From the NCBI RefSeq assembly GCF_002150005.2, contig NZ_MSPP01000007.1, positions 1-64,000 on the forward strand: 64,000 nucleotides of DNA, in the 5' to 3' direction. The notes beneath the pieces are model-generated. The model made no database searches, was not told where the DNA came from, and saw only the letters and a program-made list of their open reading frames with translations. Positions within the stretch are counted from its first letter, which is position 1. The number at the start of each line of letters is the position of its first letter. The stretch is from Marivivens niveibacter. Lineage in GTDB: Bacteria > Pseudomonadota > Alphaproteobacteria > Rhodobacterales > Rhodobacteraceae. The position numbers and the translations under genes were made by a program. Below are positions 50,170 through 59,388 of this stretch, one piece after another.

Positions 50170-51512
50170 TAGGATTGACCGTCAAGCCATTGTTGAAAAT
50201 CAATTTTAGCGCGGTCGGTGTAACCTTTGTAACGCTCTTTGCGGCCCTTGCGACCACCGCGCATACCGTCCAGCGGCGGGAACAAACCAAAGTTCACATT
50301 CATCGGCTGGAACGTTTTAGCGTCCGCGCCGCCCGTGATATGCGTGATCAGCGCCCCCATAGCGGTGGTGTTCGGGATGCCGTCAATTGTGCGTCCTTGC
50401 ATTTCGGCGGCGGCCAAGCGACCCGCCAGCAGGCCCATCGCCGCGCTTTCGACATAGCCTTCGACGCCTGTAATCTGACCGGCAAAGCGGACATTCGGGC
50501 GCGATTTCAGGCGCATTTCTGCATCCAACAGGGTCGGCGAATTGATGAATGTGTTGCGGTGAATGCCGCCTAGACGCGCGAATTCTGCGTCCTCTAGACC
50601 AGGGATCATGCGGAACACTTCTTTTTGTGCGCCGTATTTCATCTTGGTCTGGAAACCCACGATGTTGAACAATGTCCCCAGCGCGTTATCGCGGCGCAGC
50701 TGCACCACGGCGTAGGGTTTGTTGTCGGGGTCATTCGCATTTGTCAGGCCAATGGGTTTCATCGGACCAAAGCGCAGCGTCTCACGCCCGCGTTCCGCCA
50801 TGACTTCGATCGGTAGGCAGCCGTCGAAATAGCCCGCGGTTTCGCCTTCGTGGAATTCGGTTTTGTCAGCGGCCAGCAGAGCGTCGATGAACGCTTCATA
50901 CTGGTCCTTGGTCATTGGACAGTTCAGATAGGCGGTGCGTTCTTCTTCGGTTTCGCCTTTGTCATAGCGCGACTGCATCCACGCTTTGTCCATGTTGACG
51001 CTGTCGAAATAGACGATGGGCGCGATGGCGTCGAAAAATGCCAATGCCTCTGCACCTGTTTCGGCCTGAATGGCGCGGCCCAATCCTTCGGAGGTTAGGG
51101 GGCCCGTCGCGATGATCCAGTGACCTTCGGTCGGCAGTTCGGTGATTTCTTCGTAGGACACGGACACATTTTCATGTGCCATTAGCGCGGCTGTGACGCT
51201 TTCGGAAAATGGATCACGGTCAACGGCCAGCGCGCCGCCAGCGGGCAGGCGGTGTTTTTGGGCCATCTGCATGATCAGGCCGTTTGCCTGACGCATTTCC
51301 CAATGCAGCAATCCCACGGCGTTCTGTTCGTGATCGTCCGAACGGAACGAATTCGAACACACCATTTCGCCCAAGTTCCCCGTACGGTGAGCAAAGGTTT
51401 CGACCTTTGGGCGCATTTCGTGGATGACCACTTTGACGCCTGCGTTCGCAGCTTGCCAAGCAGCCTCTGATCCGGCCATTCCGCCGCCGATGATATGGAG
51501 TTCCTGTGTCAT
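50169..51512 (-). CDS. trmFO: Folate/FAD-dependent tRNA (uracil-54-C5) methyltransferase
   Basis: About 447 residues. The FAD-binding motif is [15 protein letters not shown], with [24 protein letters not shown]-type [12 protein letters not shown] and the C-terminal [20 protein letters not shown]. It makes ribothymidine-54 using methylene-THF. The start at 51512 follows the family N-terminus ([10 protein letters not shown]); the frame is open to 51608. It is cotranscribed with gluQ, and with mnmA forms a tRNA modification neighbourhood. Confidence 0.94.
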   Translation of the reverse strand: MTQELHIIGGGMAGSEAAWQAANAGVKVVIHEMRPKVETFAHRTGNLGEMVCSNSFRSDDHEQNAVGLLHWEMRQANGLIMQMAQKHRLPAGGALAVDRDPFSESVTAALMAHENVSVSYEEITELPTEGHWIIATGPLTSEGLGRAIQAETGAEALAFFDAIAPIVYFDSVNMDKAWMQSRYDKGETEEERTAYLNCPMTKDQYEAFIDALLAADKTEFHEGETAGYFDGCLPIEVMAERGRETLRFGPMKPIGLTNANDPDNKPYAVVQLRRDNALGTLFNIVGFQTKMKYGAQKEVFRMIPGLEDAEFARLGGIHRNTFINSPTLLDAEMRLKSRPNVRFAGQITGVEGYVESAAMGLLAGRLAAAEMQGRTIDGIPNTTAMGALITHITGGADAKTFQPMNVNFGLFPPLDGMRGGRKGRKERYKGYTDRAKIDFQQWLDGQS

Positions 51513-51590
51513 AGCGCGGAAATAGCCCTGAGCCGCACAAAAGAAAAGAGGGACCGCGTAAAGTGGATCGCGATTATCGGGTACAAGAAT

Positions 51591-51617
51591 AAAAAATTGG
51601 CCGCGCAATGGCGGCCA
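51591..51617 (-). terminator. Leftward intrinsic terminator
   Basis: A 7-bp perfect stem (TGGCCGC at 51598-51604 with GCGGCCA at 51611-51617) and 6-base loop. On the minus strand it is followed by ATTTTTTATTC. It ends the DoxX-like gene and isolates it from trmFO. Confidence 0.8.
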
Positions 51618-51644
51618 GTCAGGGACATGATTTTAGGGACTTGA

Positions 51645-52016
51645 TTATGCGCTCATTGCACCGCGTTTGGTCAGGCAATGTGCACCGCCACCGAACATCA
51701 TCAGCGGAGTAGCTAGGAATAGGGCCAAGCCAGGTGCGTAAACGATTGTTGGGTCTACGATGTTTTGTGACATCACCAGCACGACGTAGACGCCCAAATA
51801 GGCAACCGAAAATGCGGCCATGATGCGGGTATGAAGGCCAAAGACCAGCCAGATTGCCGAAATTGACAATAGGGCATCGAAAATTGCGTGGGAAATATCG
51901 AACGGAAAAAAGAGTAGGGAAAGTCTGGTACCAAACCCGTTCACGATCGAACAGGTAACAACATAAAATAGCAATAAAGCGATTAGCGCTCTGCAAGCTA
52001 ATAGGACATTTGACAT
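51645..52016 (-). CDS. DoxX-like small membrane protein
   Basis: 123 residues with four predicted TM helices (~8-28, 42-62, 66-86, 93-112). The Arg in GLHTRIMA and the overall spacing suggest a DoxX/DUF4405-like fold, though the signature is weak. Nothing indicates a catalytic role. It is a single gene between a LysR regulator and a terminator; the inverted repeat at 52030-52052 lies just before its start and may be the operator. Its function is unknown. Confidence 0.6.
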   Translation of the reverse strand: MSNVLLACRALIALLLFYVVTCSIVNGFGTRLSLLFFPFDISHAIFDALLSISAIWLVFGLHTRIMAAFSVAYLGVYVVLVMSQNIVDPTIVYAPGLALFLATPLMMFGGGAHCLTKRGAMSA

Positions 52017-52029
52017 GAAGGTCTGCCTC

Positions 52030-52052
52030 GGACGTTTTGTTTTTATACGTCC
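52030..52052. promoter_or_regulatory. Inverted repeat upstream of the DoxX-like gene
   Basis: GGACGT (52030-52035) and ACGTCC (52047-52052) form a perfect 6-bp inverted repeat with an 11-base T-rich spacer, 14 bases before the DoxX-like start codon. It could be an operator, perhaps for the neighbouring LysR protein. Confidence 0.35.
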
Positions 52053-52092
52053 AGTGGGCCATGCAAAACCGTACAGCGCAATTCGCTAAAAC

Positions 52093-52110
52093 TGCAAAGG
52101 AGCCTTTGCA
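52093..52110 (-). terminator. Dyad after the LysR gene, possible weak terminator
   Basis: TGCAAAGG and CCTTTGCA, an 8-bp perfect palindrome around AG, lie 22 bases past the lysR stop. On the minus strand GTTTTAG follows, a short U-run. Confidence 0.4.
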
Positions 52111-52131
52111 TTGCCTGATGCAGATACAAAA

Positions 52132-52962
52132 CTAGGGCAGGGCTTTGGCCTTTTGAAAGGCGTAATTGATCCATTCAAGAGTTGCATCAATGACCGGGTC
52201 GCCTTTGCGCGTTTCATGATAAAGCACGTATAAATCATAGGATAAAACGTCGTCTTCGGTCCCGACCGGATCCCAGTTTTCGTGTTTTTGCGCAAGCGTT
52301 TCGGGCAAAACAGCCGCGAGTCCACTTTGCTGTGCAAGTTCGAAAATTTGCATAAAGGTTGACGCGCGGGCCACTGGTTCGGTGTTGAACACCTTGCGGC
52401 CCAATTCGGTTGGGCCTGTGTAACCCGACGCTTCGGGCAGGGATATCCATTCGTCGCCATTGTACCCTTTGGGGGCAAAAACACGGAAATTCATTTTGCC
52501 CGCTTTGCGCGATAGCAGACGGCCGGTGTCTGGCAACCTGTCTTGAATAACGATGTCATGGTCGCCCAATCCACCAGGTACCAAACGATCGCTGAACTCT
52601 GGCGCAATCGTTTTCATTTTGCCTTCGGTGCCGATCAGGGCGGGAAACAGGATTTGACTATTTACGATGGGCGGGGCGCCGATGCGCACAGGGCTACGTC
52701 CTGTCGGCGATGACACCTGATGGATTTCTTTATCCAAATTGCCTTCGAACGTTTGGGCCGCCTCGATCAAACCTTGGACCATTGGGTTGGTTTCCCAACC
52801 TTTTCGGGTCTTTTGAAAAGGATTCGTTCCCAACTGTTCGCTTAACCGTTCAATACGGCGCGATACAGTTGCCACATTGGTGTTCAGCATACGTGCAGCA
52901 CCCGACATGGTGCCAGATTTGCTGACTGCCAACAAAAATCGTAGATCGTCCCAGTTTTCCAT
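52132..52962 (-). CDS. LysR-family transcriptional regulator
   Basis: About 276 residues. The N-terminal winged HTH is WDDLRFLLAVSKSGTMSGAA followed by MLNTNVATVSRRIERLSEQLG. A periplasmic-binding-like effector domain follows (~85-270). The effector is unknown. The start at 52962 has AAAGG upstream and gives the normal LysR N-terminus; the frame is open to 52998. The DoxX-like gene downstream on the same strand is a possible target, 115 bases away. Confidence 0.87.
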   Translation of the reverse strand: MENWDDLRFLLAVSKSGTMSGAARMLNTNVATVSRRIERLSEQLGTNPFQKTRKGWETNPMVQGLIEAAQTFEGNLDKEIHQVSSPTGRSPVRIGAPPIVNSQILFPALIGTEGKMKTIAPEFSDRLVPGGLGDHDIVIQDRLPDTGRLLSRKAGKMNFRVFAPKGYNGDEWISLPEASGYTGPTELGRKVFNTEPVARASTFMQIFELAQQSGLAAVLPETLAQKHENWDPVGTEDDVLSYDLYVLYHETRKGDPVIDATLEWINYAFQKAKALP

Positions 52963-53120
52963 GCGGGGGCCTTTGCCAACTGTTAATGGTCTTGTCAAAC
53001 AATCGACACGTACAACTTAATAGTATCCCTAAAATGCAAGATTTATAAGCCGCATTCAAGCAGAAGTGGTTCCTACTTTGATACCATCCAAGAGTGACCT
53101 GTTTTTTATCTATAACATCA

Positions 53121-53150
53121 AAAAACGCGCCCGAAATCGGACGCGTTTTT
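53121..53150. terminator. gyrA terminator
   Basis: A 9-bp outer stem (AAAAACGCG at 53121-53129, CGCGTTTTT at 53142-53150) with an inner CCGA/TCGG pairing. The T-run is within and after the stem on both strands. It lies 25 bases past the gyrA stop. Confidence 0.85.
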
Positions 53151-53175
53151 CGTTATTTTGGGATCGAACGAATGA

Positions 53176-55917
53176 TTATTCGTCAGATTGTTCGGTTGCG
53201 TCGTCTTCGCTAGCTTCTTCGATACGTGCCACCGAAACGACGATTTCATCGGTCGCGGTGTTGAACACCTTCACACCACCAGCGCTACGCGAACGGAAGC
53301 TGATGCCGTCGACAGGCACGCGGATCGACTGACCCTTGGAGGTGACAAGCATGATCTGGTTGTCGAGGTCGATCGGGAAACAGGACACGATATCACCACC
53401 GCGCATTTGTTTTTCAAACGCAGTCACGCCCATGCCGCCACGACCACGCACAGGGTAATCGTGCGAAGAGGTGACTTTACCGATGCCTTTGGCGGTGATC
53501 GTCAGGATCAGGTTTTCCGCCGCAGACATTTCCGCATAGCGTTCTGGCGACAGTTCGCCTGCTGGTGCGTCGTCTTCGTCTGTTGCGTCGTCTTCGGTCA
53601 CGCCCGCCATTGCGCGGCGCATTTTCAGATATGCAGCGCGTTCTTGTGGATCAGCCTCAAAGTGGCGGATTACGGACATGGATACGACCGTATCGTCACC
53701 GTTCAGTTTGATACCACGCACACCGGTCGAATTGCGGCTGTTGAATACGCGCACGTCAGTCGATGGGAAACGGATCGCACGCCCCGAATTGGTGACCAGC
53801 ATAACGTCGTCGTCTTCGGAACAGATGCGGGCGTTCACAAGGCTGACCGACCCATCGTCTGGCAGCTTCATCGCGATTTTACCGTTGCGCATGACGTTGG
53901 TGAAATCCGACAGACGGTTGCGGCGTACATCACCGGCAGAGGTCGCAAAGACGATCTGCAAGTTGTCCCATTCGTCCTCATCTCTGTCCACTGGCATGAT
54001 CGCAGCGATGGAGACGCCCTGCGGGATAGGCAGGATGTTGATGATCGCTTTGCCTTTGGCGGTGCGGCCACCTGAAGGCAGGCGCCAGGTTTTCAGTTTG
54101 TACACCATGCCGTCCGTGGTGAAGAACAGCAGCTGGGTATGCGTGTTGGCCACAAAGAGGGTGGTGATCACGTCCTCTTCTTTGGTTTGCATACCAGACA
54201 GACCTTTGCCACCACGACGCTGCGCGCGGTAATCGGCCAGCGGAGTGCGTTTGATGTAACCGCCCGAGGTCACGGTCACGACCATGTCTTCGCGTTCGAT
54301 CAGATCTTCGTCGTCCATATCGGCGGCCCATTCGACGATCTCTGTGCGGCGAGGCACTGCGAACAGTTCCTTCACTTCGCGCAGTTCGTCGGAAATGATG
54401 CCCATTATACGTTCACGGGATGCCAGAATTTCCAGATACTCTTTGATCTTCTTGGCCAGCTCTTGCAGTTCGTCTGTGACCTCTTGAACACCGATCTGGG
54501 TCAGACGCTGAAGGCGCAGTTCTAGAATGGCGCGCGCCTGCGTTTCCGACAGGTTATAGGTGCCATCGTCGTTCACTGGGTGCAGCGGATCGTCGATCAA
54601 TTTCAGGTATTCAATGATCGAAGCGGCTGGCCAACGGCGGGTCATCAGTTTTTCGCGGGCATCTGCGGCGTCGCGCGATGCACGGATCGTGGCAACGACT
54701 TCGTCCACATTGGTGACGGCCACGGCCAGACCACACAAAATGTGCGAACGGTCACGTGCCTTGCGCAGTTCAAACGCGGTACGGCGTGCAACGACCTCTT
54801 CGCGGAAAGTGATAAAGTTCGACAGGAACCCGTATAGCGTCAGGGTTTCAGGGCGGCCGCCGTTCAGTGCCAGCATGTTACAGCCAAAGCTGACCTGCAT
54901 CGGTGTAAAGCGGAACAGCTGGTTCAGAACAACCTCGGCCGTGGCGTCGCGTTTCAGTTCGACGACAACGCGCACGCCGCTACGGTCGGATTCGTCCTGA
55001 ACGTGGGCGATGCCTTCGATCTTTTTGTCGCGAGCGCATTCGGCGATTTTTTCGATCATCACCGATTTGTTTACCTGATACGGGATTTCGTCGACGACGA
55101 TAGCCCAACGGTCTTTGCGGATTTCCTCGGTATGCGTTTTTGCGCGCAGAACGACCGAACCGCGGCCCTCTAGGTAAGCTTTGCGCGCGCCAGAACGGCC
55201 CATCATCACGCCGCCCGTCGGGAAATCGGGGCCAGGGATGTACTGGATCAGTTCGGACGAATCCAGATCAGGATTGTCGATCAACGCGAGCGTTGCATCG
55301 ATCACTTCGCCCAAGTTATGTGGCGGAATGTTCGTCGCCATACCAACCGCGATACCACCCGCGCCGTTGACCAGCATATTCGGGAAACGCGCGGGCAGAA
55401 CTGTGGGTTCTTTGTCTTTGCCGTCGTAGTTATCAACGAAATCAACGGTATCTTTGTCGATATCAGCCAGCATGTAGGCCGCTGGTTTGTCCATGCGTAC
55501 CTCGGTGTAACGCATAGCTGCGGCGCGGTCGCCGTCCATCGAACCAAAGTTACCCTGACCATCCAGCAACGGCAGCGACATCGAAAAATCTTGCGCCATA
55601 CGGACCAAAGCGTCGTAAATCGCGCTGTCGCCGTGAGGGTGGTATTTACCCATCACATCGCCAACAGGACGCGCCGATTTACGGTAGGGTTTGTCATGGC
55701 CGTTGCCGGTTTCGTTCATCGCGAACAAAATGCGGCGGTGCACAGGTTTCAAACCATCACGCAGGTCAGGAATCGCACGCGAAACGATCACGCTCATTGC
55801 GTAATCGAGATACGAATTCTTCATCTCGTCGACGATCGACACCTGTGGGCCATCGTGATGCATCCGCACGATCGGCTGTTCGTCTTCGTTTTCAGGGGTT
55901 TCCGGAGTATCGGTCAC
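53176..55917 (-). CDS. gyrA: DNA gyrase subunit A
   Basis: 913 residues. The winged-helix/tower part includes [20 protein letters not shown] and the active-site Tyr in [16 protein letters not shown]. The quinolone-resistance region reads [19 protein letters not shown] with Ser and Asp at the E. coli 83 and 87 positions, i.e. the susceptible residues. Six C-terminal beta-propeller blades follow (~530-840), with a GyrA box-like [11 protein letters not shown], and an acidic tail. It cleaves and passes DNA to introduce negative supercoils with GyrB. It is transcribed alone. Confidence 0.97.
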   Translation of the reverse strand: MTDTPETPENEDEQPIVRMHHDGPQVSIVDEMKNSYLDYAMSVIVSRAIPDLRDGLKPVHRRILFAMNETGNGHDKPYRKSARPVGDVMGKYHPHGDSAIYDALVRMAQDFSMSLPLLDGQGNFGSMDGDRAAAMRYTEVRMDKPAAYMLADIDKDTVDFVDNYDGKDKEPTVLPARFPNMLVNGAGGIAVGMATNIPPHNLGEVIDATLALIDNPDLDSSELIQYIPGPDFPTGGVMMGRSGARKAYLEGRGSVVLRAKTHTEEIRKDRWAIVVDEIPYQVNKSVMIEKIAECARDKKIEGIAHVQDESDRSGVRVVVELKRDATAEVVLNQLFRFTPMQVSFGCNMLALNGGRPETLTLYGFLSNFITFREEVVARRTAFELRKARDRSHILCGLAVAVTNVDEVVATIRASRDAADAREKLMTRRWPAASIIEYLKLIDDPLHPVNDDGTYNLSETQARAILELRLQRLTQIGVQEVTDELQELAKKIKEYLEILASRERIMGIISDELREVKELFAVPRRTEIVEWAADMDDEDLIEREDMVVTVTSGGYIKRTPLADYRAQRRGGKGLSGMQTKEEDVITTLFVANTHTQLLFFTTDGMVYKLKTWRLPSGGRTAKGKAIINILPIPQGVSIAAIMPVDRDEDEWDNLQIVFATSAGDVRRNRLSDFTNVMRNGKIAMKLPDDGSVSLVNARICSEDDDVMLVTNSGRAIRFPSTDVRVFNSRNSTGVRGIKLNGDDTVVSMSVIRHFEADPQERAAYLKMRRAMAGVTEDDATDEDDAPAGELSPERYAEMSAAENLILTITAKGIGKVTSSHDYPVRGRGGMGVTAFEKQMRGGDIVSCFPIDLDNQIMLVTSKGQSIRVPVDGISFRSRSAGGVKVFNTATDEIVVSVARIEEASEDDATEQSDE

Positions 55918-56116
55918 GTTGTCCGCCTGTCTGCCTGTGGCTGCTATATTTTGGTTGTGAACTTATACCGCAGGCAGGATGTGGGGTGCAATGGTTAGGT
56001 CAGAAAAAGACGATTTCCGAACATAGGTCTGGTTTTCCGTACTCTAAACGTGTGGGCGATTGTATCGACACAACCGTTCCATATGCTAAGCCGGGAAAAA
56101 AAAAGGGGATAGACGA

Positions 56117-56863
56117 ATGACCGATGGATCGGTGATCAAACCGTACTCGGTTTCGGATTTCGCAATGGACGTATCTGATGGTGCCGATCCATTTGAAACG
56201 TTTCAGACGTTTATCGAATGCCTTGGTGCGCGTGGGTATTTCTACGGCTTTGTCGGCATGAAATCTGATTTGGATGAATTCGATTATTCTCAGGTTTTGT
56301 TTTCGCACCATACCTATGGCGCCAAATGGAACGCGATCTGTTCAGGCCAGCCGATTGATCAAGATATCACTATCCAATTGCTACTGGGTGGCAGGTCCGT
56401 AGTTTTCTGGGAATCCGATGAAGTCCGCGATGCAATTCATACCGAAGAGCAGAAACGTATTTATGACGCAGAAATCGAATTGGGTATGCTTCACGGCTGT
56501 TCGGTCATGATCGAGAAAAGCGATTTTGGCGCTTCTGGGCTTGGGCTTTGGGTTGATACCGTATCGACCGAGGCTGAAATGGTTCAATATTGGAACAGGC
56601 ACGGCGATCAAATTCGACAGGCCGCGCAAATTCTGGATGCAAGGGCCAGACGTGACCGCGCAAACTCGCTCATCTGTCTAACACCGAGAGAGTTGGAAAG
56701 CATCACTTGGCTCGTAAAAGGCTTGCGCCCGCAAGAAGCTTGTTTCCGCATGTCGATTTCAGAAAAGACGTTCGAAAAACATATCGCCAGCGTCAAACGC
56801 AAGCTAAAGGCGCGCACCCGCGACAGTGCGATTGCAAAGGCGGTCATGTTGCGGCTGGTTTAA
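56117..56863 (+). CDS. LuxR-type regulator with autoinducer-binding-like domain
   Basis: 248 residues. An N-terminal autoinducer-binding-like domain (~15-165; contains YGFVGMKSDL and a Trp/Tyr/Asp-rich core, HTYGAKWNAI) precedes a GerE HTH (~180-245; CLTPRELESITWLVKGLRPQEACFRMSISEKTFEKHIASVKRKLKA read in parts). No luxI-type synthase is in the window, so it is a LuxR solo as far as can be seen. An AAGGGG site precedes the ATG. A terminator-like hairpin follows. It may respond to an exogenous acyl-homoserine lactone or another ligand. Confidence 0.85.
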   Translation: MTDGSVIKPYSVSDFAMDVSDGADPFETFQTFIECLGARGYFYGFVGMKSDLDEFDYSQVLFSHHTYGAKWNAICSGQPIDQDITIQLLLGGRSVVFWESDEVRDAIHTEEQKRIYDAEIELGMLHGCSVMIEKSDFGASGLGLWVDTVSTEAEMVQYWNRHGDQIRQAAQILDARARRDRANSLICLTPRELESITWLVKGLRPQEACFRMSISEKTFEKHIASVKRKLKARTRDSAIAKAVMLRLV

Positions 56864-56927
56864 ACGGCGTGATGCTTTGACCACATGGGGGATTTTCCCC
56901 ACTTTATGCGATCAGGTCGTGTGTTTA

Positions 56928-56975
56928 GAAAACCCCTGCATGATGCGTTTGCATCAGGTTTTCGGGGGCTTTTTT
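56928..56975. terminator. Intrinsic terminator, probably bidirectional
   Basis: A 7-bp outer stem GAAAACC/GGTTTTC (56928-56934, 56957-56963) encloses TGATGC/GCATCA (56941-56946, 56951-56956). GGGGGCTTTTTT follows on the plus strand. On the minus strand an alternative CCCC/GGGG stem is followed by TTTTC, so it could end a leftward RNA as well. Confidence 0.75.
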
Positions 56976-56978
56976 AGT

Positions 56979-57081
56979 ACGTAATTTTAGTTCTCCCTGC
57001 TGATCTGCTTGTTTTGAGTGAGTGGTCAAAGGTAAAGGCAGAGCAATGAACCTCGCATTGTTTTCAGCAGGGAATTTACGT
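56979..57081. ncRNA. Candidate structured RNA before kdsA
   Basis: ACGTAA and TCCCTGCTGA (56979-57003) pair with TCAGCAGGGA and TTACGT (57064-57081), giving an imperfect ~16-bp closing stem over 103 bases. Inside are TCTGC/GCAGA and CAATG/CATTG hairpins, suggesting a three-way junction. On the minus strand the terminator at 56928-56975 would follow directly, so a leftward small RNA is plausible; on the plus strand it would be part of the kdsA leader. Not matched to any RNA family I recognise. The rest of the 318-base gap holds only the kdsA ribosome-binding region. Confidence 0.3.
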
Positions 57082-57181
57082 CTTCTTCCAAATTCGTAAC
57101 GCATAGGCTTTGATTGCTTTGTCATAGACCCGACACTGCTGCCGCGATATACGCACCCTCGTATTACCTAAAGGAGCTATC

Positions 57182-58000
57182 ATGACCCGCGTCACTGTTG
57201 GAAACGTCGATATCGCAAATGATCTACCTTTTGCGCTGATCGCAGGTCCGTGCCAGTTAGAAAGCCTAGATCACGCACGTATGCTGGCAGAAAAAATTGC
57301 CGAAGCTTGCGCTGCGACAGGAACAGGGTTCATTTTCAAAGGCTCCTACGACAAAGCCAACCGTTCGTCGTTGGGCGGTAAACGTGGGCTGGGCGCTGAA
57401 AAAGGTCTGGAAATTCTTGGCGCGATCAAATCCGAATTCGGCTGCCCAGTGATCACAGACGTCCATGAAACCCACCATTGCGCCATGGCGGCAGAGGTTG
57501 TGGACATTCTGCAAATCCCTGCATTCCTGTGCCGTCAGACTGACCTTTTGTTAGCCGCTGGTGAAACGGGCAAAGCGATCAACGTGAAAAAGGGTCAGTT
57601 CCTAGCGCCGTGGGATATGGCGAACGTAGCCGCTAAAATCGAAAGCACCGGCAACACCAACATTATGCTGTGCGAACGTGGCACATCGTTTGGCTACAAC
57701 ACTCTGGTCAGCGATTTCCGCGGCCTGCCAACAATGGCCGAAACGGGCTATCCGGTGGTGTTTGACGCGACGCACTCGGTCCAACAACCGGGCGGAAACG
57801 GCAATTCGTCGGGCGGGGATCGCCGCATGGTACCGCCGCTGGCCCGCGCTGCGGTGGCTGTAGGCTGTGCCGCACTGTTCATCGAAACGCACGAAGACCC
57901 TGACAATGCTCCATCGGATGGTCCAAACATGGTGCCAATCGAACAGCTGCAACCGCTGCTGGCTAAACTGCGGGCACTGGATAACGTGATGAAATCCTAA
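57182..58000 (+). CDS. kdsA: 3-deoxy-D-manno-octulosonate 8-phosphate synthase
   Basis: 272 residues, TIM barrel. The start of strand 1 reads LIAGPCQLES, with Cys near residue 24, the mark of the metal-dependent class (metal-independent enzymes have Asn). Other motifs are FKGSYDKANRSSLGG, PVITDVHETHHC, LCRQTDLLLAAGETG and FDATHSVQQPGGNG. It makes KDO-8-phosphate for LPS inner core. An AAAGGAG site precedes the ATG. A terminator follows. Confidence 0.95.
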   Translation: MTRVTVGNVDIANDLPFALIAGPCQLESLDHARMLAEKIAEACAATGTGFIFKGSYDKANRSSLGGKRGLGAEKGLEILGAIKSEFGCPVITDVHETHHCAMAAEVVDILQIPAFLCRQTDLLLAAGETGKAINVKKGQFLAPWDMANVAAKIESTGNTNIMLCERGTSFGYNTLVSDFRGLPTMAETGYPVVFDATHSVQQPGGNGNSSGGDRRMVPPLARAAVAVGCAALFIETHEDPDNAPSDGPNMVPIEQLQPLLAKLRALDNVMKS

Positions 58001-58032
58001 TCTGCGCCCACCGCCGCAGGCATAAAACGAAT

Positions 58033-58057
58033 AAAGCCCGCCAATTTGGCGGGCTTT
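58033..58057. terminator. Bidirectional terminator between kdsA and fpr
   Basis: AAAGCCCGCC (58033-58042) and GGCGGGCTTT (58048-58057) form a 10-bp perfect stem with a 5-base loop. T-runs are short (TTTGCATTTG on +, TTTATTCG on -). Confidence 0.75.
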
Positions 58058-58079
58058 GCATTTGAATAACTGGGCCTGA

Positions 58080-58919
58080 TTAGTCCAGAAACGCTTTTTC
58101 TACGACGTAATGCGCAGGTTTCGAATTCGCGCCTTCTTCTAGGCCATAGTTTTCGAACATCTCTTTCAGTTCCAGATTGAACGCCAGATTGCCGCAGATC
58201 ATCGCGCGGTCGGTTTCTGGGTTCAAAGGCTCTACGCCCAGATCAGCAAAAGCTTCGCCCGATTTCATCAGATCCGTGATGCGGCCCATCTTTGGGCTCT
58301 CTTCGCGGGTGGTGGTCGGGTAGTATTTGATCTTTTTCCAGAACCCTTCGCCCATCAGCTCGTTCAGCAGCTCATCGGTTTTCAGGCTTTCGATCAGATC
58401 ACGGCCATAGGTCAGTTCGCCCACTTCGCGGCAGGTGTGGGTGATGATGATCTCGTCGTAGTCTTCGTATGTTTGTGGTTCGCGCAGCAGCGATGCGAAC
58501 GGCGCAAAACCGGTGCCGGTGGCAAAGAACCAGATGCGTTTGCCTGGGATTAGCGCGTCGTGTACCAGCGTACCCACTGGTTTCGGACGCAGGATGATTT
58601 CATCGCCTTCTTTGATGTGCTGCAATTTCGATGTCAGAGGGCCGTCTTGTACCTTGATCGAATAGAACTCCAGCTCTTCGTCCCACGATGGGGACGCGAT
58701 GGAATAGGCGCGCAGCAGTGGTTTTACCTTGCCGGTTTTTTCATCTGGATCGCCCATCAGGCCGATCATGACGAATTCGCCGGAACGGAAACGCATGGAC
58801 GCAGGGCGCGTGCAGCGGAACGAAAACAGGCGGTCGGTGTAATGTTTAACTTCGGTTACGGTCTGCGCGTCGGGCAGGTGCGGCTTTGCGGGGGCGTCTT
58901 TTACGGTTGCTTCGGTCAT
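58080..58919 (-). CDS. fpr: Ferredoxin-NADP reductase
   Basis: 279 residues. FAD-binding RAYSIASP and the NADP part FFATGTGFAPFASLLRE, ending with a family-typical aromatic/acidic tail (VVEKAFLD). It moves electrons between NADPH and ferredoxin or flavodoxin. The position just after the sulfite-reduction genes suggests it can supply reduced ferredoxin to the ferredoxin-type CysI. A gap of 55 bases separates it from DUF934 upstream, so it may have its own promoter too. Confidence 0.92.
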   Translation of the reverse strand: MTEATVKDAPAKPHLPDAQTVTEVKHYTDRLFSFRCTRPASMRFRSGEFVMIGLMGDPDEKTGKVKPLLRAYSIASPSWDEELEFYSIKVQDGPLTSKLQHIKEGDEIILRPKPVGTLVHDALIPGKRIWFFATGTGFAPFASLLREPQTYEDYDEIIITHTCREVGELTYGRDLIESLKTDELLNELMGEGFWKKIKYYPTTTREESPKMGRITDLMKSGEAFADLGVEPLNPETDRAMICGNLAFNLELKEMFENYGLEEGANSKPAHYVVEKAFLD

Positions 58920-58974
58920 CGTATCCTCGGGCGGCAGGGAGGGCTGCCTAGTTTAAATCGTCTTTTGGTTCGGA

Positions 58975-59376
58975 TCAGCCGCGTACGCGCGCCTGATAAT
59001 CGTTGGCTTTCCAATCCGACCGTGTCTGCCAGAGGTTCTCTGGCTGGCGAGCAGCGAGGTCATCGCTGATGGCTACTTCGTCAAAGCCCGAACGTCGGGC
59101 CATTGTGTATTGTTCGCAAATCACATGGCCCTGCGCGCGCAGGCGTCCCTGATACCCTAACTTGCGCAGCTGGGATGCCAATGTAAATCCGCGTCCATCG
59201 GCAAAAGATGGGAAATCAATCGCAACAATGCTCGCTTTTAAGGCTGCCGTAAGGTCAGCAGGATTGGTGTCCGATGGGATAAACACCGCATCTTGGCCGT
59301 CTAGGTCGGGCAGGGCGGTGAATTCCACGTTCAGATCATCAGCGGCAAAGCCGGTATCGGTGACAATTACAGTCAT
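58975..59376 (-). CDS. DUF934 family protein (sulfate-assimilation associated)
   Basis: 133 residues with the DUF934 pattern: VAIDFPSFADGRGFTLASQL and GYQGRLRAQGHVICEQYTMA, then RSGFDEVAI. The family is regularly next to cysH/cysI in alpha- and gammaproteobacteria; its reaction is unknown. It lies 12 bases after cysH and is clearly part of the operon. Confidence 0.88.
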   Translation of the reverse strand: MTVIVTDTGFAADDLNVEFTALPDLDGQDAVFIPSDTNPADLTAALKASIVAIDFPSFADGRGFTLASQLRKLGYQGRLRAQGHVICEQYTMARRSGFDEVAISDDLAARQPENLWQTRSDWKANDYQARVRG

Positions 59377-59388
59377 TTCTTTCTCTCC

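Noticed and set aside
57047-57100. 17-residue frame before kdsA as a leader peptide
   Set aside because: No ribosome-binding site, and attenuation logic is not evident.
56925-57125. Minus-strand 66-residue frame before kdsA
   Set aside because: It runs through the terminator and the inverted-repeat segment and resembles no protein.
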